Origin: Dactylosporangium sucinum
GTDB taxonomy: Bacteria > Actinomycetota > Actinomycetes > Mycobacteriales > Micromonosporaceae
Length of the DNA stretch: 64,000 bases
Assembly: GCF_014647515.1 (NCBI RefSeq)
Contig: NZ_BMPI01000004.1
Coordinates: 227,683-291,682, forward strand
Reading direction: 5' to 3'
A program made the position numbers and the translations under genes. Each line of letters begins with the position of its first letter. Position 1 is the stretch's first letter. Below the pieces are notes generated by a model. The model saw nothing but the letters and a program-made list of their open reading frames with translations. It searched no databases and was not told the DNA's origin. This document shows positions 10,928 to 20,163 of this stretch, piece after piece.

Positions 10928-12520
10928 GTGAACAGACCAACCGTGAAGGGGCTCGTCCTCTTCACCGCCACGGCGGTGGCGCTGGCCGTGGCGCCGGCGT
11001 CGAGCGCGCTCGCCGCGCCGGCCGAAGCGGGCGCCGCCGGCATCCCGTGGGGCCAGTGCGAGAGCCCGGGCCTGCAGCGGCGCGGCGCCGAGTGCGGCCT
11101 GCTGAGCGTCCCACTGGACTACAGCAAGCCCAACGGCAAGAAGATCCAGATCGCGGTCTCGCGGATCAAGGCGAAGGTCGTTGCCAAGGACTACCAGGGC
11201 ATCATGCTGGTCAACCCGGGCGGCCCCGGCGGCTCCGGCCTGACCCTGTCGGTGCTCGGCGAGTACGTCCCGAACGACGCGGGCCTGGCCTACGACTGGA
11301 TCGGCTTCGACCCCCGTGGCGTCGGCTCCAGCGTGCCGGCGCTGTCCTGCGACCCGGACTACTTCAACGGGCCGCGCCCCGAGTACATCCCGTGGAACCA
11401 GAACATCGAGAGCACGTGGCTCGGCCTCTCGAAGGGCTACGCCAAGGACTGCGGCCGGGCCGGCGGTGAGCTGCTCAAGCACATGACCACGGTCGACTCG
11501 GTCAACGATATGGAGTCGATCCGCAAGGCGCTCGGCGCCAAGCAGATCAACTTCTACGGCTTCTCCTACGGCACCTACCTCGGCCAGGTGTACGGCACCC
11601 TGCACCCGGACAAGGTCCGCCGCATGGTGCTCGACGGCAACGTCGACGTGCGCAAGGTGTGGTACCAGGCGAACCTCGACCAGGACGTGAACTTCGAGCG
11701 CAACATCAACATCTGGTTCGGCTGGCTGGCCAAGTACGACAGCGTTTACCACCTCGGCAAGACGGCCCAGCAGGTCTCGGCCCGCTGGTACGCCGAGAAG
11801 GAGAAGCTGCGCGCCAACCCGGCGGGCGGCGTGGTCGGCCCGGACGAGTGGACGGACATCTTCCTCTACTCGGGCTACTACCAGTCGACCTGGCTCGAGC
11901 TGGCGGATGCCTTCGCCGGCTGGGCCAACAACCGCGACACGGACATCATCGTCGCCGCGTACGAGGGCTACATCGGCCCGGGCGACGACAACGGCTTCGC
12001 GGTCTACAACGCGGTCCAGTGCACCGACGTCCAGTGGCCGCAGAGCTGGAACCAGTGGGAGCGCGACAACTGGCGCACCTTCCTGAAGGCCCCGTACATG
12101 ACCTGGGACAACGCCTGGTACAACGCGCCGTGCCTCTTCTGGCCGGCCAAGGCGTCGAAGCCGGTCAAGGTCGACGGCTCGAAGGTCAAGAGCGTCCTCT
12201 TCGTCGGCACGACCCTCGACGCGGCGACGCCGTTCGAGGGCAGCCTGGAGGCCCGCCGCCGCTTCCCGCACGGTGCCCTCCTGGCCGAGGTGGGCCAGAC
12301 GACCCACGCCAACTCCCTCAACGGCAACGCGTGCATCGACGACACCATCGCCGAGTACCTCGCCACGGGCAAACTCCCCGACCGTAAGCGCGGCGACCGC
12401 GCCGACAAGACGTGCGACGCCCTGCCGCAGCCGGACCCGACCGCGGCATCGGCGCAGGCCAAGGCCTTCAGCACGGACAGCAGCCCGCTCCGCGAGCCGC
12501 TGTACCCCGTCCACCACTGA
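10928..12520 (+). CDS. Secreted alpha/beta-hydrolase, tripeptidyl-aminopeptidase-like (S33)
   Basis: A 530-residue secreted protein of the actinomycete tripeptidyl aminopeptidase group, which trims N-terminal peptides outside the cell. The N terminus is a Sec signal (basic start, hydrophobic stretch, then an Ala-rich cleavage region near SSALAAPA). NPGGPGGSG is the oxyanion-hole region, GFSYGTYLG contains the nucleophile serine elbow, and the catalytic His is expected in VGQTTHANS near the C terminus; a TAP-like C-terminal domain is present. GTG at 10928 follows GGAGGG; an ATG at 10916 is in frame but lacks a ribosome site. A strong terminator follows. Confidence 0.85.
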   Translation: MNRPTVKGLVLFTATAVALAVAPASSALAAPAEAGAAGIPWGQCESPGLQRRGAECGLLSVPLDYSKPNGKKIQIAVSRIKAKVVAKDYQGIMLVNPGGPGGSGLTLSVLGEYVPNDAGLAYDWIGFDPRGVGSSVPALSCDPDYFNGPRPEYIPWNQNIESTWLGLSKGYAKDCGRAGGELLKHMTTVDSVNDMESIRKALGAKQINFYGFSYGTYLGQVYGTLHPDKVRRMVLDGNVDVRKVWYQANLDQDVNFERNINIWFGWLAKYDSVYHLGKTAQQVSARWYAEKEKLRANPAGGVVGPDEWTDIFLYSGYYQSTWLELADAFAGWANNRDTDIIVAAYEGYIGPGDDNGFAVYNAVQCTDVQWPQSWNQWERDNWRTFLKAPYMTWDNAWYNAPCLFWPAKASKPVKVDGSKVKSVLFVGTTLDAATPFEGSLEARRRFPHGALLAEVGQTTHANSLNGNACIDDTIAEYLATGKLPDRKRGDRADKTCDALPQPDPTAASAQAKAFSTDSSPLREPLYPVHH

Positions 12521-12534
12521 CCCACCGCACAAGA

Positions 12535-12563
12535 AAAAGGGCGCCCCTCCGGGGCGCCCTTTT
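12535..12563 (+). terminator. Strong hairpin terminator
   Basis: Perfect 13-base arms, AAAAGGGCGCCCC at 12535-12547 and its complement at 12551-12563, with a three-base loop and flanking A and T tracts. It works in either direction by symmetry, but lies directly after the peptidase gene. Confidence 0.85.
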
Positions 12564-12580
12564 CCGTGGTCGTGTGGCCT

Positions 12581-12644
12581 GGCGAGTTGACCGTGGTGGT
12601 TCTCGGTCGCCTGGGCGACGGTTTCCCACCAAGGTCAACTCGCG
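12581..12644. repeat. Imperfect long palindrome (REP-like) between convergent genes
   Basis: Arms 12581-12599 and 12626-12644 pair at 17 of 19 positions, around GAGTTGACC and GGTCAACTC; a second inner pair GTCGCC/GGCGAC (12607-12619) extends the hairpin. It lies between a terminator and the stop of the OmpA-like gene. It may serve as the terminator for that gene or be a dispersed palindromic repeat; copy number elsewhere is unknown. Confidence 0.6.
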
Positions 12645-12651
12645 GGTTCCG

Positions 12652-13701
12652 CTACTTCTGGACGATGAACTCCACGCGGCGGTTGATCGCGTTCGAGGCG
12701 TCGTCCGTGCCGGGGACCTTGGGCTGGCTCTCGCCGAAGCCCCTCGACGTCAGCCGCTCGGGCGCGATCCCCAGTGCGATCAGCGTGTCGAGCACCGTCT
12801 TCGCGCGGGCCTCGCTGAGGACCTGGTTGCGCTCCGGGGTACCCCGGCTGTCCGTGTGCCCCTCGATGCTCACCCGCACCGCCGGGTTGGTCTTCAGGAT
12901 CGAGGCCACGTTCGCGACCACGGCCTGGCCCTGCGCCGTGAGCGTCGCGCTGTTGTTCTCGAACTCGACCGTCGGCAGCGCCCCGAGCTGGGTCTGCACC
13001 TGCTCGGGCGCGACGGCCGCCCCGACGAGCAGCTGGTTGCGCACCGTCGACGCCACCGCCTTCGCGGCGGTCTCGGCCTTGTCCTTGATCTCCTGCGACG
13101 TGACGGTGCCGGTGAGCGTGATCGCCCCGTCCGTCAGGTCGACCACGCCGGCCTTGGTGTCCTTGCCGAGCGCCGCGACGATGCCACCGAGCGCGGCCAG
13201 GTTGGCCGAGCCCGCGGTGCGCTTCGCGTCGACGGTCACCTCGTCCTGGACGTTCTCCGCCCCGAACGCACCCTTGGCCGCGTCGAGCAGCGCCGCGTGG
13301 GCGGCCTCGTCCGGCACGGCCCCGGTGAGCACGACCTTGCCCGCGTCGACCAGCAGCTTGACCGACACCGGCTGCGGCGGCACCTCGACCTTGGGCGGCG
13401 CGTCGATCCGCACGACCCGGACCCCGTCGAGCCCGAGCGCGATCGACCGCGCCTGGTCAACCTGGTCCTGCGACTCGACCGTCACCGACCCGTCGCGCCC
13501 GACGAACTTCACGTCGGCGTCGATCCCGGCCTCGGCCAGCGCGACCTTGGTCCGGTCGGTCAGGTTGTCCTCGATGCGGTGCCGGTGCGGCACCTCGAAC
13601 GCGTACACCAGCGCGGCCAGCCCGAGGACCGCCGCCCCGATCGGGATGAGCGGGTGCCGCCGCCGGACCTCCCACCGCACGGCCTTGGTAGTGGTAGCCA
13701 T
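12652..13701 (-). CDS. Membrane-anchored BON/OmpA-domain protein, OmpATb-like
   Basis: A 349-residue protein. One hydrophobic helix near residues 17-36 anchors it; two BON-like repeats follow (around VSVKLLVDAGKVVLTG and GAITLTGTVTSQE). The C-terminal OmpA/MotB-type peptidoglycan-binding domain shows VEFENNSATLT, SIEGHTDSRG and RVEFIV. The architecture is that of mycobacterial OmpATb (Rv0899, ArfA). The gene starts within the stop of the helix-hairpin-helix gene (TGATG) and is translationally coupled to it. In mycobacteria the family is linked to growth at acid pH via ammonia release; whether this holds here is unknown. Confidence 0.82.
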   Translation of the reverse strand: MATTTKAVRWEVRRRHPLIPIGAAVLGLAALVYAFEVPHRHRIEDNLTDRTKVALAEAGIDADVKFVGRDGSVTVESQDQVDQARSIALGLDGVRVVRIDAPPKVEVPPQPVSVKLLVDAGKVVLTGAVPDEAAHAALLDAAKGAFGAENVQDEVTVDAKRTAGSANLAALGGIVAALGKDTKAGVVDLTDGAITLTGTVTSQEIKDKAETAAKAVASTVRNQLLVGAAVAPEQVQTQLGALPTVEFENNSATLTAQGQAVVANVASILKTNPAVRVSIEGHTDSRGTPERNQVLSEARAKTVLDTLIALGIAPERLTSRGFGESQPKVPGTDDASNAINRRVEFIVQK

Positions 13702-15137
13702 CAGCTCCGCCCGGTGTCACGCCCGGCGACCAGCCGCCGAGTGAGGTCGGCGAACCCTTCCTCGTCCCCGTCGGCGAGCAGCTGCGCCTGCCGCGCCCAG
13801 GTGACGATGGAGGGCGCGAACCGCAGCCCGGCGGCCTCGATGGCGGCCCGGAGCGTGTCCACATCGGAGGCCGCCAGCTGCGAGAACGTCCGAATGCCGG
13901 CCGCGACGAGCGCCGCGGACATCTTCGGCCCGATCCCTTCGATCCGCTTGAGATCGTCGACGGGAAGCTCCTCCCCGCCGACCGGCTGCGCAGGGACGAT
14001 CACGGCGGCGGGAGCACCGCCCGAGACATTCTCCGCGGTGGGTGCCTCGTCATCGACCGGCGCCTCCGCCGGCTCGTCGACGGTGCTCTCCGCCGGCTCG
14101 TTGACGGCGGTCTCTGCCGGGGCCTCGACCGGGGCCTCGACCGAGGCATCTACCGAGACCTCGGCCGAGGTCTCGACGGGGGCATCGGCCGCATTCGTCG
14201 CCTCGTCATCGACCGGCGGCTCTGTCGAGGCATCGTCGATCGACTCTGGTTCGAGATCGGCCGGGGCCTCGGCCTCGGGAGCGTCCTCAGGGGCGGCGCC
14301 GTCCGCGGACGGCTTCTCGGTCACCTCGCGCCCGGCGATCAGGCGGTCGGTCAGCTCCTTGAAGCCGGCCTCGTCACCGTCCGCCAGGAGGCGGGCCTGG
14401 CGGGCCCAGGTCCCCAGGCTCGGCGCGAACCGGAGGTTGGCGTCGGCCAGCGCGTCCTCCACAGTGGAGCGCTCGGCGTCGGCCAGGGCCGCGTACGTGG
14501 TGATGCCCGCCGCCCGCAGCGCCGCCGCGATCTTCGGACCGATGCCTTCGATGCGCTCCAGGTCGTCCTGGGGCGCGGGGGCCTCGGTAGCGAACGCCGA
14601 CTCGACCTCGGCCACCAGCGCTTCGTCCACAACGGTGCCGGCTGCCACCGGTTCGGCAGCGTCGATCGACTCGGCGGAAGCGGCGGAGATCGGCTCGGCC
14701 TCCGGAACGACCACCGCCTCGGCCGCGACGGGCTCGGCGGTGACGGGCTCGCCCGTGACGGGCTCGGCCGCAGCCGGCGAGTCCGAAGGCGGCTCTTCAG
14801 CAACAACCGGCTCAGCCGCAGCGGCGGCCGGCGCCTCAGCGGCGGCCGGCTCGGCGGCAAACGCCGCGGGAACCGGCTCAGTAGCCGGCTCGGGGGTCGA
14901 CCCGGTGTCGGTCGGCGTAGGGTCGGACGCGGTGGACGCCGACGTCGTGGCAGGGGGCTCCTCGGCAGCGGGAGCGGTGGCAGCGGGAGCGGTGGCCGCG
15001 AGGGGAGCGGCGTCGAGAGAGGATTCGGCGGAGCGGACCCGGCGGAGCCGCAGGCCCCACCACAGGTATCCGACCAGCAAGCCGAGCAGGAACGCCAGCG
15101 CGATGAGCAAGAGTGACTGGTTGGTGAACCAGACCAC
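13701..15137 (-). CDS. Membrane-anchored protein with two helix-hairpin-helix domains and acidic linkers
   Basis: A 478-residue protein. An N-terminal hydrophobic helix (LLLIALAFLLGLLVGYLWWG) is followed by a long Ala/Glu/Pro-rich low-complexity region, then a domain starting DDLERIEGIGPKIAAALRAA, a second acidic linker, and a second copy starting DDLKRIEGIGPKMSAALVAA. Each copy carries a helix-hairpin-helix and the closing RFAPS..TWARQA segment. HhH modules bind DNA or act as protein modules; at a membrane the role is unclear. GTG at 15137 has GGAGG six bases upstream and defines a sensible membrane anchor; the frame extends 53 codons further up without a ribosome site. Coupled to the OmpATb-like gene. 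Confidence 0.7.
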   Translation of the reverse strand: MVWFTNQSLLLIALAFLLGLLVGYLWWGLRLRRVRSAESSLDAAPLAATAPAATAPAAEEPPATTSASTASDPTPTDTGSTPEPATEPVPAAFAAEPAAAEAPAAAAAEPVVAEEPPSDSPAAAEPVTGEPVTAEPVAAEAVVVPEAEPISAASAESIDAAEPVAAGTVVDEALVAEVESAFATEAPAPQDDLERIEGIGPKIAAALRAAGITTYAALADAERSTVEDALADANLRFAPSLGTWARQARLLADGDEAGFKELTDRLIAGREVTEKPSADGAAPEDAPEAEAPADLEPESIDDASTEPPVDDEATNAADAPVETSAEVSVDASVEAPVEAPAETAVNEPAESTVDEPAEAPVDDEAPTAENVSGGAPAAVIVPAQPVGGEELPVDDLKRIEGIGPKMSAALVAAGIRTFSQLAASDVDTLRAAIEAAGLRFAPSIVTWARQAQLLADGDEEGFADLTRRLVAGRDTGRS

Positions 15138-15380
15138 GACGGGCCTCCGGGGGAACGTGACCGACGCGTGAAGAGGGAGTTCGCGGGCAGCCTTCCATAC
15201 AAGGTTGCCGAGCAACAGAGCCGCAGAGACGACGTTCACCTGCCGGTTCTCATTAGATGAACCGCGCTGGGACACGTTTTCCCTGCTGGGGGCCACGACA
15301 CATGCGGTACCGGAGAAGTGGCGAAATGCCGATGGAACGCTTGGTGCTGAAGCTCACGAGGACTGGAGGCGACTGAAGCG

Positions 15381-16493
15381 ATGGGGAAGACGACCCGAGT
15401 GCTGGCGCTGGCGGCTGTGGCAGCCGCGGCGGGTGGTGTCGCGTGGGCGCTGCGTGACCTGCCGGCGCAGCTGGGGGCCGCGCCGTCCGGGGCGCGGGCC
15501 GAGCGGATGCGGCGCTCGCCGCAGTACGGCGAGGGCAAGTTCCGCAACAGCGTCCCCGCCGACGTCGTGCCGTCCAACGCGATGCGCAAGGCGTTCGTCG
15601 AGCTGCTGACTGGCAACCAGCCCCGGCGGCCCGCGGGCACGATCCCGGTGGTGCGGCCCGAGCTCGGCGGCCGGCTCCCGGACGACGGCCTCCACGTGAC
15701 CTGGCTCGGCCACTCGACGGCGCTCGTCGAGATCGAGGGCGTGCGGGTGCTGTTCGACCCGGTGTGGAGCGACCGCTGCTCGCCGACGTCGTTCTTCGGC
15801 CCGAAGCGCATGCACCCGGTGCCGCTGAAGATCGACGAGCTGCCCCGCATCGACGCGATCGTCATCTCGCACGACCACTACGACCACCTCGACCTGGCCA
15901 GCATCCGCGCGCTCCTCCGCAGCCAGCAGGCCCCGTTCCTGGTGCCGCTCGGCGTCGGCGCCCACCTCGAGCGCTGGGGCGTGCCGGCCGAGCGGCTCGT
16001 CGAGCTCGACTGGGACGAGGACGTGACGATCAAGGGCGTGCGGCTCACCGCGACCGCGGCCCGGCACTTCTCCGGCCGCAAGTTCACGCGCGACGGCACG
16101 CTCTGGGCGTCGTGGGTGGTCAAGGGCGCGCGGCGCAGCGTCTTCTACACCGGCGACTCGGGGTACTTCGCGGGCTACAAGGAGATCGGCGAGCAGCACG
16201 GCCCGTTCGACCTCTCGCTCATCCAGGTCGGCGCCTACAACGAGGCCTGGCCGGACATCCACATGAAGCCCGAGGACGGCGCCTCCGCGCACCTCGACGT
16301 CCAGGCCCGCGTGCTGATCCCGCTGCACTGGTGCACGTTCAGCCTGGCCATGCACGCGTGGTCGGAGCCGGTCGAGCGGCTGCTCGACGAGGCGCGGGCG
16401 CGGGACATCACGCTCGTGGTGCCGAGGCCGGGTGACCGGGTCGACATCGACGCGTTGCCGGCAGTTGAACACTGGTGGCGCGCTATTGCGTAA
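15381..16493 (+). CDS. MBL-fold metallo-hydrolase, NAPE-PLD/UlaG-like
   Basis: A 370-residue metallo-beta-lactamase-fold hydrolase. TWLGHSTALVEI followed by FDPVWSDRCSP starts the domain, HDHYDHLD is the HxHxDH metal site, and later DSGYFAG and PLHWCTF supply further ligands. The order resembles N-acylphosphatidylethanolamine phospholipase D-like enzymes; many bacterial members have unknown substrates. A short hydrophobic stretch at residues 8-20 (LALAAVAAAAGGVAWAL) could be a signal or membrane anchor. The ATG at 15381 follows GGAGGCGACTGAAGCG. Confidence 0.8.
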   Translation: MGKTTRVLALAAVAAAAGGVAWALRDLPAQLGAAPSGARAERMRRSPQYGEGKFRNSVPADVVPSNAMRKAFVELLTGNQPRRPAGTIPVVRPELGGRLPDDGLHVTWLGHSTALVEIEGVRVLFDPVWSDRCSPTSFFGPKRMHPVPLKIDELPRIDAIVISHDHYDHLDLASIRALLRSQQAPFLVPLGVGAHLERWGVPAERLVELDWDEDVTIKGVRLTATAARHFSGRKFTRDGTLWASWVVKGARRSVFYTGDSGYFAGYKEIGEQHGPFDLSLIQVGAYNEAWPDIHMKPEDGASAHLDVQARVLIPLHWCTFSLAMHAWSEPVERLLDEARARDITLVVPRPGDRVDIDALPAVEHWWRAIA

Positions 16494-16629
16494 CCGTTAA
16501 AAGAGCAGGTCAGGGCACGTGTCTCGGCACACATGACGAGAAGCGACAAAACCCTGGCAGGCGTACCGCGCCCGACGTACTGTATCGGTCAAGAGGTTCT
16601 CTGGATCGATGCAGAAGGGAGGGGCAGTC

Positions 16630-17700
16630 ATGGCGGCAACGCTGCAGACGATCGCCGACGAGCTCGGCGTGTCGCGGAGCACCGTCTCCAACGCGTACAG
16701 CCGGCCGGACCAGCTCTCGCCCGACCTGCGGGCCCGGATCCTCGCCACGGCGGAGCGCCTGGGCTACTCGGGGCCCAACCCGACGGCCCGCTCGCTGCGC
16801 CGCGGCAAGGTCAACGCGATCGGCGTCCTGCTGACCGACAACCTGTCGATGGCGTTCACCGATCCCTATGCGGTCGCGTATCTGCGCGGCCTGGCCGAGG
16901 CGGCGTCGGCCCGCGAGACGTCGCTGCTGCTCATCAACCTGCCGACCGACGAAGCGGCCGGCCGGCGCGTGGTGAGCAACGCCGCGGTCGACGCGTTCTG
17001 CCTGTACTGCGTGCCCGACTGGCACGGCGCGCTGGAGCTCGTCCGCCAGCGAGGCGTGCCGATCGTGATCGGCGAGGACCCGAACGCCTTCGGGCCCGAC
17101 GCGAGCTACGTCGGCATCGACGAGCGCGCGGCGGCCCGGCGGCTGGGCGAGCACATCGTCAACCTCGGGCACCGCGACATCGCGATCGTGGCGCACTGGA
17201 TCGTCGACGGCGGCGTGACCGGCGAGGTCAGCGCCGACCCCGACGCCCTGCGCTACTACGTCACCGGCGAGCGCGTCCGCGGCTTCCGCGACGCCTTCAC
17301 CGGCGCCGGCCTGCCGTGGGACCGGGTGCGGCTCATCAACGCGGCGGCCAACCACCGCGAGGAGGGCGCCGCCGGCGCGGCCCACGCGCTCGACCGGCAC
17401 GACCGGGCGACCGCGATCCTCTGCACCTCCGACGTCCTCGCGCTCGGCGTGCTCGACGCGCTGCGCGTCCGGGGGCTGACCCCGGGGCGGGACGTCTCGG
17501 TGACCGGGTTCGACGACATCCCGGACGCCGAGGTGCACGGCCTCACCACCATCCGCCAGCCCAGCGTCGAGCGCGGGCGGCTCGCGGGCGAGCTGCTGCT
17601 CGACCCGCCCGAAGACCCGGCGGGCCGGCGCCTGACGCTGCCCGTCTCCCTGGTGGTCAGGGCGACCACCGGGCCCAACTCGACCAAGGAGCAGTCATGA
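16630..17700 (+). CDS. LacI-family transcriptional regulator
   Basis: A 356-residue repressor. The N-terminal helix-turn-helix reads LQTIADELGVSRSTVSNAYSRPDQLS, followed by the hinge helix NPTARSLRRGK and a periplasmic-binding-like sensor domain for a sugar or similar ligand. ATG at 16630 follows GGGAGGGG and begins the HTH at the right distance; an in-frame ATG at 16609 is less likely. It is not beside a sugar operon; only a 64-residue protein is coupled downstream. The APC permease beyond is convergent. Confidence 0.88.
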   Translation: MAATLQTIADELGVSRSTVSNAYSRPDQLSPDLRARILATAERLGYSGPNPTARSLRRGKVNAIGVLLTDNLSMAFTDPYAVAYLRGLAEAASARETSLLLINLPTDEAAGRRVVSNAAVDAFCLYCVPDWHGALELVRQRGVPIVIGEDPNAFGPDASYVGIDERAAARRLGEHIVNLGHRDIAIVAHWIVDGGVTGEVSADPDALRYYVTGERVRGFRDAFTGAGLPWDRVRLINAAANHREEGAAGAAHALDRHDRATAILCTSDVLALGVLDALRVRGLTPGRDVSVTGFDDIPDAEVHGLTTIRQPSVERGRLAGELLLDPPEDPAGRRLTLPVSLVVRATTGPNSTKEQS

Positions 17701-17891
17701 CCCCCGTCGCACTGATCATGTCCCTGGAAGCCGTACGCCTCGAGGCGCACTCGGCGCTCCCCAACGCCCCCGTCGTCGACGACCGCCGGCGCGAGTCGGT
17801 CGCCATGACGAAGGTGCGCGGCCTCGCCGCTCGCACGCTGCGTCGGGCCGCCGACCGAGTCGAGCCCACGCCGGCGCTGACCTACGGGTAA
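17697..17891 (+). CDS. Small protein coupled to LacI regulator
   Basis: A 64-residue protein without a domain I recognise, Arg-rich in the second half (VRGLAARTLRRAADRVE). Its ATG overlaps the LacI stop by four bases (ATGA), the main reason to think it is translated. A bidirectional terminator follows 24 bases later. Confidence 0.45.
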   Translation: MTPVALIMSLEAVRLEAHSALPNAPVVDDRRRESVAMTKVRGLAARTLRRAADRVEPTPALTYG

Positions 17892-17915
17892 CACCCTCGG
17901 GTAAGCGTGCCTGAA

Positions 17916-17956
17916 ACAGTCGAGGGAGGCAGGCCACCGCCTGCCTCCCTCGCTGT
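17916..17956. terminator. Bidirectional terminator between convergent genes
   Basis: CGAGGGAGGCAGG at 17921-17933 pairs perfectly with 17940-17952 around a six-base loop; ACAG/CTGT extends the stem after a one-base bulge. It separates the LacI pair from the convergent permease. Confidence 0.75.
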
Positions 17957-17979
17957 CTGTCTTCCCTCTTTGTGCGGTG

Positions 17980-19488
17980 TCAGGAGCGGGCGTCCGCCAG
18001 CTCGGCGTCGACGCGGGCGGCGTTCGCGCGCGCGCCCAGGCCGATCGCGTCATAGTCCTGCCGGCTGATCGCGCGGAGAGCGAACGCCCAGATCAGGCCG
18101 ATGACCGCGACCGCGCCGTAGGCTGCCGGGAAGGCCCAGACGGCGGCGTTCTCGGTGCCGGGGGCGAAGCCGAGCAGGCCGCCGAAGTTGTCGACGACGA
18201 GCCAGATGATGTACCCCAGGGCGATCGTCGCCAGGATCGGCGCGATGAGCCGCGACCAGGCGCCCTCGCCGCGGTTGTCCTTGGCGAAGTAGAAGATCAC
18301 CGACAGGGACGTGGCGAAGACGAGGAAGAGCACGCCGACGCCGCCCGAGGTGCCCAGCCAGAAGAACAGGTTGAGCATCGGGTCCCAGCCCTGCACCGCG
18401 AAGACCACGAGCACGACCAGGGCGATGACCGTCTGGAACAGCGAGCCGGAGGCCGGGGCGCCGGAGCGGGCCCGGGTGCGGCCGAAGAACGACGGGAGCA
18501 CCCGCTCGCGGCCGAGCGCGAACGCGTAGCGCGCGGTCGTGTTGTGGTAGCTCAGGGCCGCGGCCGCGACGCTCGTGGTCAGCAGGATCAGGCCCACGTC
18601 GGCGGCCCACGTGCCGCCCTTCTCGGCCAGGGTCGGGAAGAACGGACCGCCGCCTTCGGCCATCTCCTGGGCCAGCCCCACGGTCTTGTCCACGCCGATG
18701 CTGGCCGCCGCGGCCCAGCTGGTGACCGCGTAGGACACCACCATCACGGCGAGGCCGAGGAAGGTGGCCGCGGCGACGGTGCGGTTCTTGCTGCGCGCCT
18801 CCTCGGCGAAGACCGGTGCGGCCTCGAAGCCGACGAAGGCGGTGACCGCCACGGCGAAGGCCGGGCCGGCCGCGTCCTGCAGCCCGCTCCAGCTCCACGG
18901 CTGGAGGCTCACCGAGCCGCCGTCGGGGTTGCTGAAGAAGATCACGTCGAAGATCGTCACCGCGATGAGCTCGGCGCCCAGCAGTACCATGAGGACCTTG
19001 CTGTTGACGTCGACGCGCAGCAGGCCGAGCACGGCCACGACCAGCCACAGGGCGAGGGCGAGAATCCACCAGTCGACATCGACCTTGGCCTTGTCGGCCA
19101 GGATCAGCGACCCGAAGAAGCCGAAGGCGCCGTAGAGGCCGATCTGCAGCAGGTTGTAGGCGAGCAGCGCGACGAGCGCGCCGGCCACGCCGAGCGGCCG
19201 GCCGAGGCCCTGCGAGATGTAGCTGTAGAAGGCGCCGGCGTTGGTGATGTGCCGCGACATGGCGACGTAGCCGAAGCTGAACACGGCGAGCACGGCCGCG
19301 ATGATCACGAACGCGAGGGGGAAGCCGGTCGTGCCGACCCAGGCCCACGCGCTGGAGACCAGGGCGCCGACCACCATGAGTGGGGCGGCCGCGGTGAGGG
19401 CGAACATGATGACGGACGGCACGCCCAGCCGGTCGCGGGCTAATGCCTGTGATACCACGCTAGGTCGCGGGGGCGCCGTAGCGGACAT
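17980..19488 (-). CDS. APC-superfamily amino acid permease
   Basis: A 502-residue transporter with about 12-14 hydrophobic helices. LGVPSVIMFALTAAAPLMVV at the start and AFYSYISQGLGRPLG, then FVGFEAAPVFAEEARS in the middle, are typical of actinobacterial amino acid permeases that import amino acids or amines with protons. Substrate unknown. ATG at 19488 has GGAGG four bases upstream. It is the second of two minus-strand genes, 48 bases after the GPP34 gene, possibly one transcript. Confidence 0.85.
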   Translation of the reverse strand: MSATAPPRPSVVSQALARDRLGVPSVIMFALTAAAPLMVVGALVSSAWAWVGTTGFPLAFVIIAAVLAVFSFGYVAMSRHITNAGAFYSYISQGLGRPLGVAGALVALLAYNLLQIGLYGAFGFFGSLILADKAKVDVDWWILALALWLVVAVLGLLRVDVNSKVLMVLLGAELIAVTIFDVIFFSNPDGGSVSLQPWSWSGLQDAAGPAFAVAVTAFVGFEAAPVFAEEARSKNRTVAAATFLGLAVMVVSYAVTSWAAAASIGVDKTVGLAQEMAEGGGPFFPTLAEKGGTWAADVGLILLTTSVAAAALSYHNTTARYAFALGRERVLPSFFGRTRARSGAPASGSLFQTVIALVVLVVFAVQGWDPMLNLFFWLGTSGGVGVLFLVFATSLSVIFYFAKDNRGEGAWSRLIAPILATIALGYIIWLVVDNFGGLLGFAPGTENAAVWAFPAAYGAVAVIGLIWAFALRAISRQDYDAIGLGARANAARVDAELADARS

Positions 19489-19536
19489 CGGTCCTCCAGG
19501 GGGTTTTGAGGGGGGAAGGGGGGAAGAGGGAAGTCG

Positions 19537-20163
19537 TCACCCGCGCTGTGAGAGGACCGCCTCGCCGACCGCCGACTCGACCTGCAGGATCAGGTCGCGC
19601 AGCGGTGGCGGCAGGGTGGTGATCGCCTGTTGGAGTCGCCGGTAGCTGGACTGGTCGGTGTCCCACAGGACGTGACCGGTGAGCCCGGTCGCCTCGATCA
19701 GACCGGCGAGGGTGGCGTCGGCGACCCGCATCGGCTCCGATCCGGTCAGCAGGCGGCGCAGGCGCACCACCCGGCCCGTGGGGAGGTTGATGTCGGTCGC
19801 GACCCACCGCGTCGAGCTGCGCAGCAGCCGCCGCACCGTGGTCTGCTCGACCAGCCCGTGGCGGGCCATCCGCTGGCCGACCGCATCGACGGCGGTCTGC
19901 CCGAGGAAGAGCAGCCACGTGCGGATCTCGCGGTGCTGCGTCTCGGCGACCATGGTCGCCAGGTTGGTGTGGGCCAGCGGGTCCGACGGCGGCTCGCGGT
20001 TGATGACCCGCAGGCGGGCACCCTCGCAGAGGATGCGCTGCTCCAGCACCAGCTCGCCGAGCAGCGCACCCGCCAGGCCGAGCTCGACCGCACGCTGCGA
20101 CAGCCGGGACTTGCCGTCCCGGTCGTCGTGGGCGATCAGGAAGAAGTCATCGGCAAGCAGCAT
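19537..20163 (-). CDS. GPP34 (GOLPH3/Vps74)-family protein
   Basis: A 208-residue protein that fits the GPP34 family: LLADDFFLIAHDD at the N terminus, LGLAGALLGELVLEQRI, and the central ARHGLVEQ and later RDLILQVESAV. Eukaryotic relatives bind phosphatidylinositol 4-phosphate at the Golgi; the family is expanded in actinomycetes such as Streptomyces and Micromonosporaceae, where its role is unknown. No membrane helix or signal. It lies upstream of the permease on the same strand. Confidence 0.8.
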   Translation of the reverse strand: MLLADDFFLIAHDDRDGKSRLSQRAVELGLAGALLGELVLEQRILCEGARLRVINREPPSDPLAHTNLATMVAETQHREIRTWLLFLGQTAVDAVGQRMARHGLVEQTTVRRLLRSSTRWVATDINLPTGRVVRLRRLLTGSEPMRVADATLAGLIEATGLTGHVLWDTDQSSYRRLQQAITTLPPPLRDLILQVESAVGEAVLSQRG

